Positions 56,001 to 64,000 of a DNA stretch of 64,000 nt are shown in pieces (position 1 is the first letter of the stretch; the number at the start of each line of letters is the position of its first letter). A program made the position numbers and the translations under genes. Source of the stretch: Phoenix dactylifera (lineage: Eukaryota > Streptophyta > Magnoliopsida > Arecales > Arecaceae); assembly GCF_009389715.1 (NCBI RefSeq), contig NC_052400.1, forward strand, positions 18,569,674-18,633,673, in the 5' to 3' direction. The notes under the pieces were generated by a model. That model was not told where the DNA came from, did no database searches, and saw nothing but the letters and a program-made list of their open reading frames with translations.

Positions 56001-56395
56001 TCACATAGAACCTTTACAAAGACCAGAACATTCATTAAGTGTAGATGCTTTCTTGGGTAATAACTTGCCACCGTTTTCAATGGTACATGAAGTGGAAAGT
56101 GATACAGACAGTCAACAGCTTCAGAAAGTATCCATATTCTAAGATATGTGCACAAAAAACATCGTAAGCATATATTTTCCGCATTCCACTAACAGGAGCA
56201 TAAGACCTTTCCTAAAACTAATATAGAAAGGTAAAATGAAACCTTGAATGATCCAGTGAACAAATCATGTATGCATATCAAACAATAACAAAAAAGTTAA
56301 TTGGATCAACTAATTATCTCAGTTCCAGCTTTAGCTAGACACATGGCAGTAAAAACAATTAGCAATAACCTATATCCTACCTGCATTGAATCTGC
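53076..56395. other. 3' flank of the GTE gene, no other gene seen
   Basis: About 3.3 kb without recognisable exons on either strand. It includes the unknown end of the GTE 3' untranslated region. Confidence 0.4.
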
Positions 56396-58531
56396 TCATG
56401 TTCTAGGTGAACGTGCCACATCCGATCCATATGCAGAAGAACTTTCACTGTCGGAATCTGCAATGACTCAAAATGAGTGCAATAGCTCAATCTAACTTCC
56501 TAAATGTCCAAACATCATAATTAGATGTCACATGACCTAGATCTTCTTAAACACATGTAAAAGAAAAGTACTTACCAGTGGACGAGGATCCTGAATCACT
56601 GCTAGAGCTGCTTGAACTGCTTGATCTACTGGCATTATCCCCTTTTGTTTCTTCTCCAGCTGGTGACGAAGAAGCCACGTACTTCTCATCCACCACTACA
56701 TTCCAATTTGGCATGAACATAACATGAGACCATCATGTTGCATAACAAGAACCAAAACATGCATATTCCCAATGAAGTTACCTGTCTTACTTTCATTGGG
56801 CATTTCCACAGGGATAGGCTCTTGAGCCTGTGAAAAATCCAAGAAAAGTATCAGCATGTAAACTTGGTTGATAGAAAAATTTAACCAGAAAAGAAAAGAA
56901 GCAAGTTAAGATGTTGCGGAAACTACCCTTTCATGCACCATTTCCCTGGCATTACGCTCAGCCTCTTGCCTGGCTAGAACAGCAAGCTCCGCCTTCCTCT
57001 TGTTCTTGCTTAGACTCTTTTTGTAATTGGTCACAAATCTATCAAGCTCCCAGAGTGTCTCCACATCCACGCTATCTATATCCACTTCGATTTCATCATC
57101 ATGCTGGTAGACAGATGAATTCCTCTTCTTAATGATCTGCACTATGTTCTCTAGCTTCTCTGGTGGCAAATTCTGTAGGTTATTGCTCAGTCTCTGCTTC
57201 TCCTCGAATGTCATATCCCTCTTGTGTGGATCCTTTGCCTTCGGCTTCTTCAGGGCCTGCGGCCGGCCAACAGGTGGGGCATAATTCACCGGCTTCATCT
57301 TCGAATCTACTGCCATAGGATAAATGGTGGAATCTGACCTCTCCAAAGTCCTCACATCAAGCGGCGGAGGCTTCTTTGGCGCAGGTGGGTGGGAAAGGTA
57401 GGAGAACTCGGCCTCGATGGCAGGCCACCGCTCGTCAAATATCTGGGACAGCTGCTTGGCCATGATGTGAACATCCTGCCCCTCAGGGTTGTAAATCATA
57501 GCATTGCGGAAGGTGAGTCTCACATCCTCTGCAAACTCCCGAGGGGACTTGTACCAGTTCTTGCTGAGCCGGGACTTTACGGTGCCGAGGTCCATCGGGT
57601 GTTTGATGATGCTGAAGTAGTCATGTAGGCCGAGGGCTTTCGCGTCAACTGGGCTATTGAAGACCCACCCATGCTTGTGCTTCATCAGCTTGGCGAGAAG
57701 CACGGCACAGCTCTTGAAGGCCTGAGCAAACTTCTTTTCCACAGCATCGGTGCCATGGTCCAACTCCCCTAAACTATGCTTCTTGCTGCCATTAGCCTTG
57801 GACTTCTTGTGGCCATGAGGCTCAGGGGGTGGAAATTTCTCCTTCCCGAGGACAAAGTCAGAGTTCCGGTAGTACTGGTTGGCCTTGGGCGTCCGCTTCT
57901 CCTTCTCCAAGCCCTCGCTAGGGTTGTTCTCGGTGGCAACAGAAACAGTGGGCTGGCGGCGGAACGGGGCCGAAGCGGGGGTCTTGGTAGAGACAGGGGT
58001 GTTAGGGTCAGTCACGGAAAGCTGGGAGTGGGTGTACCCGGCAGCCGGAGCGGAGGAAACGGCGGCCGCGGCGGAGGCGAGCTGGACCTCGCGGGCCTCA
58101 ATCTTCCGGGAGAGCGCACGTACCTGCTCGAGCTCGGCAGTGAGCTTGCGGCGGAGCTCCCGGATCTCCTGCCTCGACCGGGAGGCGAGGCTGATGGTGA
58201 TGCTGCGGCTGTGGACGTTGGGCTGGCTCCGCTGAGCAGCATCAGGGGGCTGGGGGCGGTTGAGGCTGGAGGCGTCATCGTCGGAGGCAACGGAGGAGGG
58301 GGCAGGTGGCTGCGGCGGAGGCGGGCGGCGGGGGGAGCTGGCGGCGTCGTCGGCGGCTGTGGCGGCTGTGGGGGTTTGATCGGATGATGGCGGGGGCTGG
58401 GGATTGGAGGCGGGCTTGGGGTTCTTGTTGTGGGTTTTCCGGGTGTAGACCTTGTTGCTCTCCGCCCACCGCTGCTTCTCCCGCGAGCCGTCACCGCCGG
58501 CGCCGCCCCCTACAAGAGGCCCCGACGCCAT
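56396..58531 (-). CDS. GTE4: GTE4-type bromodomain/NET transcription regulator (610 aa, 4 exons)
   Basis: Nuclear chromatin reader of the plant GTE (BET-like) family that binds acetylated histones and promotes transcription; Arabidopsis GTE4 supports cell-cycle progression in meristems. Exons, minus strand: 56927-58531, 56782-56827, 56576-56695, 56396-56457; phases agree and give 611 codons. Start [10 protein letters not shown]. Residues 40-105 are Pro/Ser-rich and disordered. A basic coiled-coil-like segment, [20 protein letters not shown], covers about 118-137. The bromodomain spans about 264-376, with WVF at 289-291, the [17 protein letters not shown] loop, and the acetyl-lysine-binding Asn348 in MIYNPEG. 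The NET domain spans about 437-515 ([30 protein letters not shown]). The short last exons encode a Ser-rich acidic tail ending [19 protein letters not shown]. Nearly all coding sequence is in exon 1, which is GC-rich. Opposite-strand frames here are shadows. Confidence 0.95.
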
Positions 58532-59296
58532 GCAAGCAAAGGGCGGAGAGAGAATTCCAGGGTTTCCTTTGGTGGGGGAGTTCGGATTAGGGTTTTTGTG
58601 CCAAGAAATCCTAAATATGGAGGAAATCTATTGGAGGCTGCCGGCGGTCAAAGCGATTGGAGAGGCGAGATCGAAGTACCAAATGGAAGAGGATAAATAA
58701 GGGGAAGAAATGGGTCGGAGGTTTACCTCAGGGGCCGGAGAGGGTGGAGGGCTTGGAAACGATGCTTTCTTTCCGATGAGAAACGACGCTTTCTTTCGAA
58801 GAGAACCCGAGCCCGGCGAGTGACCCTGGATCTGGTTATCGTGGATCTTGGTTTCGGACAGTCCGCGTTATTTAGGATTCGAGAAGACGCGGTGGCGCAC
58901 GCGTCATCGTAACCGTTGGTAGAATATACCTAGTGGCCGATCGGATGGCCCGGGTGATCCGCCTTCACGGTGTGCCCGATGCCTACGAGCGGGATTTGGG
59001 ATTTGGGCTCGGCCGCAGGGCAGCGTGCTCTCGAAGCTTTCTCCTGAAAGAAAACTAAAGAATGCAATGGTCAAAGAGCCGTGGATGGACGTGTAAGTAG
59101 GGGCGCACGCGCGAAATCAAAGATTGGGGGACGATCATATGAGATGAGCACTATAAAATATTTTATAAAGCCATATTTTCCTGGCATTCATCTGTAGAAA
59201 AAAAATCTAAAAATTAAATAAAAATAAGATTTCTGCTAGAAGTCCATCAATCTCATAATTTTAAAAAATTAAATAAAATATAATTAGTTGTTTGCT
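58532..59296 (-). promoter_or_regulatory. 5' leader and promoter region of the GTE gene
   Basis: G/C-rich upstream sequence to about 59000, then AT-rich. The leader holds a short upstream ATG near 58620 on the minus strand only if transcription starts further out. No TATA box stands out, as is common for housekeeping plant genes. Confidence 0.45.
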
Positions 59297-59690
59297 GTGT
59301 ATCATCTGGTGATATAATGTATACTGATGAAAAAAACATGTTCTGAATACTGTATATAGATGTATTTGGAAGTATGTATTGGATCACTGCTATATGTGTA
59401 TCAAATAAGTTTGCAATATGCATCAGAAAATCGACGAGTATATATCATTGGTCATGTAGTGTGTATTGGTAAATATAATATTCCGAAAATTGTGCATTGA
59501 TTTGTTTTGAAGTATGTATTGGATTGCTAAATGATTACTTTGCTAAGTATGTATCATTTAACCCTGTACTGTGTACTGGCGAACATCTTATTCCTTAAAT
59601 TATGTATCAATTTACATTGATGTGTGCATTGACTTGCTAAATAGCTAATTTGCTTAGTGTGTATTATTTAGCTATATAGTATGTACTGTA
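59297..59690. repeat. Diverged tandem repeat, unit about 110 bp, 3.3 copies
   Basis: Units begin near 59297, 59438, 59547 and 59656, each with GT(A)TATCAT or GTATTATTTA followed by a GTA.TGTGTA.TGG phrase; the middle part is A/T-rich and ends with GTATTGGATTGCTAAAT or similar. Copies are clearly diverged; the first carries about 30 extra bases. Confidence 0.65.
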
Positions 59691-62600
59691 ATTTTTTTTT
59701 TAATTATAGAACTGACGACGCCATTAGTAAAACGAATCTATTCCTCAACATGCGCACTTAAAGAAAATGTGGCAATATAGGAAGCCTAACCCATATATTT
59801 TTCTCTCACGCCCGCCCATATAATTTTTGTTCATGATTTAAACAATGCAAGCATGCATGAGGAAGGGAAGATCGAGAACAGAAATCTTTTGCAATTGCTT
59901 GATTCAGGAGATTCGTGATCTTGCATTAGAATTTATTTGCAAAACTATTTTCTGATGATTTAAACTATTAAGTAAATTAAGAATTGTTTCCTACCATGTC
60001 CTAAGTGATGGAGGAGGAGACACATACTTGTTCATTTTCATCTCTTCTATACATTTTTGTTGTGCATTTAAAGGTGTTGATGTGTCGGGCTTTGCTCAAA
60101 GATTAAAATAATCTAAGCCCGATCTAATGAAGACTTTGAGCCTAAGATCAAGCTTTAGGCTTCAGGCCATATCTGAAACTTCTTAATTATTTTTTCAATT
60201 TTTAAAATACCAAAAAAGTCTTTAAAATATTAAATACGAATAACTAAAAATTTTCATCACTAATTTTAATACACGATAACTAATTTTTCACTCTATTTAT
60301 TTATTTATTCCTAATAGTGCAATTTTTTCTCCCTTTTTTTAGCATACTTATTGCAAAAAAAGGGGTCCCTCAAATGCCACGTACACCTATCCTTTTCTTT
60401 TCTATTTTTTATTTTCTATTTTTCTATCAAAGGCTCATATATGCAAAATACTAGTATATATTTAAATGAAATACCTAGTGCCAGAAAAGATGCTCATTTG
60501 CTGACTTTAGCAAGTTGATTTTCAACAAAATTGTCAAACTTGCATGGGTAGGGTAGGTTCCCATATCTCAACTACAACTGAACCTTAAAATCATATATTT
60601 AGAAAAAGTTACAATTATATTTTTCTATTTTTTAAAAATAAAAGATTCCTAGGGAGCAGTGATGTTGATTTTGTAACTGGATTGAATTTACTTGATTCCT
60701 AGAGTAGAAACCAAGTAGGATTTGACCCAAATTAGCATGGATTCTTGATAAGAAAACAAAAAAGAAAAGCAATTGAATGCCCACAAGCCAAGAAACGCAA
60801 ATGAGTCTCCATTCAATTTCTTTTTTATTTTTAAAGAATACTCAGAATTTGAATAGTGAATCTCCTTAAGAGCAAGCCTTTGGAGAGAAAGGTGCCAACT
60901 GAGCATGCTAGTAGCCATTGGCAAAAGAACCTATTCAAGTTTAGAAACAATACCACATTAGCCACCTCAAAAAAAAAAAAAGGATAGATTTTAAAATACC
61001 TATACTCTTTTATACATCTAGATCCCTCCTCTTTCTTTGTTTTTTCTCATAAAAAGCTATCCACTAAATAATAGGCTTATTAGCAAGGGAAGCTTGCTTC
61101 TTTGATAAGCACGATTTTTATCGCCAGTATAAAAAAAGAAACATATTTGATTATTTTAGTATTTTTTAATTAAATTATATGATTATATTAATATTATAAT
61201 CTTAAAAATTATTGGATGGGTTAAGTCAATATACCTCTGAATAATCATTTGTCTATTACACATGAAGCATTGACTCAAATAATAGGATGCATGTACATGA
61301 GACATTGCGGATTAACTCTTCCACTACGTTTCACTTGACCCTGGTGATTCCCTCAAATCTTTCAGCTATTGAATTTCTTCACCATCACGATAATGATGTT
61401 AGGCGTGGTTGTCATCTTGACCGAAGGAAAACATTACATCAGTGCAAGAAAGAAAACAAGCATGGGCTCCTTGCTACAGAGTAGCTTTTTTATAGGGCAA
61501 GGGTTTTTTTTTTTTGTTAATGTAATATCTCTTTCGGATAGGGGCCACCGTTGCTTTGCACTTGATTCAATTTTTAGAGATTAATACTTTGTACTGTTAT
61601 GCCTGGTTTCTTTCTCTCTCTCTCGTTCTTTTTTTTTAATACAACGGTACCTCACACTACATGCGCACAAGTGCACTGAAGGGAGAAAGCGTGGACTCAA
61701 AACTCTCCCATAATATCTGGTTTCCCTCTTGGAGAGAGATTTTTTTTGTAAACCAGCCCAACCAATGATCGTAATATTGATTGCCGCCATTGTTGGATAT
61801 GTTGGAAACAAAGAAATGCAAGAATTTTTTCAAATTAGCAAGCTCCGATTTCATCCATTGCAACTGAAGGTTTCCACTTATTCAGCAATTGGTCCATCCT
61901 ATGTGATAGTAAAATGCTACGAGTTAGATGTTTGACGTCTCATATAGCTGAGATAGGATGCTGATATTTTGTTTGCAAAGAGTTATTTTGGGCTGAAGAG
62001 GACTTTTATTCTTTTGTCTATGTTTTATCATCCTCCACTCTGTTTACTCCCCTGCAACAACATACGGTTTTTTATTTGATTTGCTATCTTCTCCTCCTGG
62101 CAGCAAATTATACTTCTAATTTTTGGCTCTAATCAAGGAAAGATAGGTGGTTTTAACCTCTTTTTCAATCAAAAAAGGAAACATGACAGGAAAAATAAAC
62201 CATAATCAAATGGGTAAAGCAAAACAAGTGAAAAGCCTGTCGAATTTACAAGTACGAGCCATTTAACTGGTTCCGTCTATAGGGAGTCAACTTGCTCCTC
62301 CCGGAGAGAGACAGCTTCCAAATTTAAAATTTTTGGCCAATGGATCTGCTGCGAGAAATGGAAATCAAATAAGGCATCTGCAAGAAGATTATGAATTACT
62401 CCTGGTGGTTCGGTTTGATGGGAAAGAAAGAAGGATTAATTGGTAACCTAATTGGTATTTTAAGAATGAAAAGTTAAATAGGTTGAAAAGCAGTGCTTTA
62501 ACAAACTATATACCCCTCTGTTTACAACCAACCTTTTAACCTTTACTTCCTTTACTTCTATTTATAACCTTTATAAATTTAATAGTCCAGAGGATTACTG

Positions 62601-62844
62601 GACTCAATTTTGACTGCTCTGGTGGTTGCAGGAAAGATCGAAAAGTGTCTAGAAGTGAGATTTGCCTTATCTAAAAATCAAATTATTTGTCAAACATGTA
62701 GAAATCCTGACTTCCTTATGCAATGTCTAATTAAGTTATTTTAAATAAAATATTTTTTTTAGATAATACGGAAAGATTATACATATCTAGCATGAATATA
62801 TTATATAAAATCATAAAACAAAAAAGAGATTTAAAAAAGAAGGT
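59691..62844. other. Gene-free stretch
   Basis: AT-rich DNA with no exon recognised; (CT)n of about 8 units near 61611-61625. A patch at 60080-60170 holds repeated AAGCTTTAGGC/AAGCCC phrases like those at 11340-11510, suggesting a dispersed repeat. Confidence 0.35.
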
Positions 62845-62925
62845 GTGGTTTCGTGGCTGTGCCAAAGAGCACCACCAAAATGTTGAGCAACCCAATTTGC
62901 CGCTTTGTTTGGATTAATTTTTTGA
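62845..62925 (-). mobile_element. Possible LINE RNase H end scrap
   Basis: Minus strand reads NKAANWVAQHFGGALWHS, like the final RNase H block (REAN..A.WVA.H) of plant LINEs. The flanks are not readable. Confidence 0.4.
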
Positions 62926-63469
62926 GCTCTACGATATGATAGTAATCTCTAAAAGGCTCCGCAGACTTAGTAATCAGAATAAAATTTTATTATTTGAATT
63001 TTGAAATGGACTAGTTAAAACAAAAAAAAAAAAGTGAAACTCTTTGATAAAGCAAATTTCTTAGTCTACAAAGAGTTAGATAAAGCGGCAGAAGACAAAA
63101 TTAATATATTGGCCGACATCTAGTTCATAGAATTGTTACTTTTTTGCATTCATTTCTACTGAATATATTTATTTTGGAAATACCATAGTCTCTTTTAACT
63201 AAAAGAGGATCAACTAACAAAGTCCAACTTCATCTCCAAGCTTGCATCCCGCTATCTCTCACTCACACAGAGTGCCTGAGGAATAGTTGACGGGAGGACA
63301 TGGCATTAGGGGTCCGGACCTCCTGGTACTTCTCTCGCACCATCATCATGGTACTTCTCCGCCATCAGTATTCCAAAGACCATAGGTATGTCATCCGGAT
63401 CTTATCCATCCTATGCTATGGGAATAGAAAAACTTATGAGTCATCGAGTTGACGTCTATGTACAAACAA

Positions 63470-63755
63470 ACGTCCTTATTAAACTAAAAATTTAAATTAA
63501 TTCAAATATAATCACAAATATCATGATCGGCTCGTGATCAGCCTCCATAGATCCGTACTGCAGTGTCTCCTAATCTACATAGATTATGGACTGGGCCCAC
63601 TCTGATACTATTTATAACAATCAAGGACCTTATCCAAAATAGTTAGCCGAAAGGTATAATTTGGATTTCTTGATACTGTATAAATGCCTAAGATCTATCC
63701 AGCAAATAACTGATATGAGACTAAATATATGTTTACATGAGTCCATACAGTATTT
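63470..63755 (-). mobile_element. TRIM family 2, truncated copy, minus orientation
   Basis: On the minus strand an LTR (about 63755 to 63617) holds TTAGTCTCATATCAGTTATT and ends AAGGTCCTTGATTGTTATAA. It is followed by ATAGTATCAGAGTGGGCCCA, the initiator-Met primer site, and an interior (63470-63600) alike to that at 3843-4008 (TAGATTAGGAGACACTGCAG, ATTTGAATTAATTTAAAT). The second LTR is not readable on the left. Confidence 0.7.
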
Positions 63756-64000
63756 ATCATCTCGGAAATGCAGGTCTTTTGGGCGATGCTTCCTTTGTTA
63801 CCAACGGTCCGCGCTTGCTGGACAAAATCCAGCGTAGCAGGCAGTCACTGTGACTTCCTCCACTGGTTTCTTTGCGTGACGCCTATGGGCTTTCTCAATC
63901 CAAAGCTACCCTGGGCCTTGGATTCTGGGACTAAGTGGGCCTCGATCATTGCATTTCAAGCCTTGCAATCGAGCGCCAGTTTTGTAGGTCTGGCCTTATG
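63756..64000. other. Window edge, no gene recognised
   Basis: Moderately GC-rich end of the window; no coding block could be assigned. Confidence 0.35.

Noticed and set aside
57776-58700. Plus-strand frames of up to 203 codons opposite GTE4
   Set aside because: They are the antisense shadow of the GC-rich GTE4 exon 1 and have no family features.

Overview
The window is nuclear DNA of a flowering plant. Genes are split by GT-AG introns, intergenic DNA is AT-rich and full of decayed retroelements, organelle-derived DNA is inserted in it, and every recognisable product is a plant family (GDSL esterase/lipase, TAXIMIN peptide, GTE bromodomain factor, mitochondrial malate dehydrogenase, ferritin-like DUF455). 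A monocot, perhaps a palm, is my guess from the general look of the genes and repeats; no single feature proves it.

Region 1 (1-19 kb) is a tandem array of GDSL esterase/lipase genes, all on the minus strand. Two copies are intact five-exon genes (7523-10738 and 16248-18992), with exons 2 and 3 of identical length in both. One copy is a frameshifted pseudogene (534-1721). One is reduced to two exon scraps (4456-4985). Between and inside them lie two families of miniature LTR retrotransposons (TRIMs), a truncated LINE, a GC-rich 170-bp tandem repeat and a Tourist-like MITE.

Region 2 (19-23 kb) has no gene. It holds long CT and TA microsatellites, a fragment of the plastid ycf2 gene embedded between two TA tracts, and an 804-bp Mutator-like element with a perfect 9-bp target duplication and a polypurine/polypyrimidine core.

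Region 3 (23.5-37.5 kb) holds an unprocessed mitochondrial malate dehydrogenase pseudogene (exons and introns kept, catalytic His lost, several frameshifts), a retroelement RNase H relic head-to-head with it, a small intact TAXIMIN-type peptide gene (33029-33388), and a DUF455 pseudogene with two nonsense codons.

Region 4 (37.5-56.4 kb) has no recognisable gene. It contains a second MITE, a 496-bp tandem duplication, a T22-G27 homopolymer junction, a probable mitochondrial insert and scattered LINE relics.

Region 5 (56.4-64 kb) carries an intact four-exon GTE4-type bromodomain/NET gene, then gene-free DNA with a ~110-bp tandem repeat and another copy of the TRIM family seen at 3.7-5.5 kb.

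Four genes look functional: two GDSL enzymes, TAXIMIN and GTE4. They form no common pathway. The most notable signals are gene turnover in the GDSL array, the two TRIM families, the MULE, and the ycf2 insert inside a microsatellite. All exon borders were worked out by eye from splice signals, reading phase and family knowledge, without alignment or transcript data.
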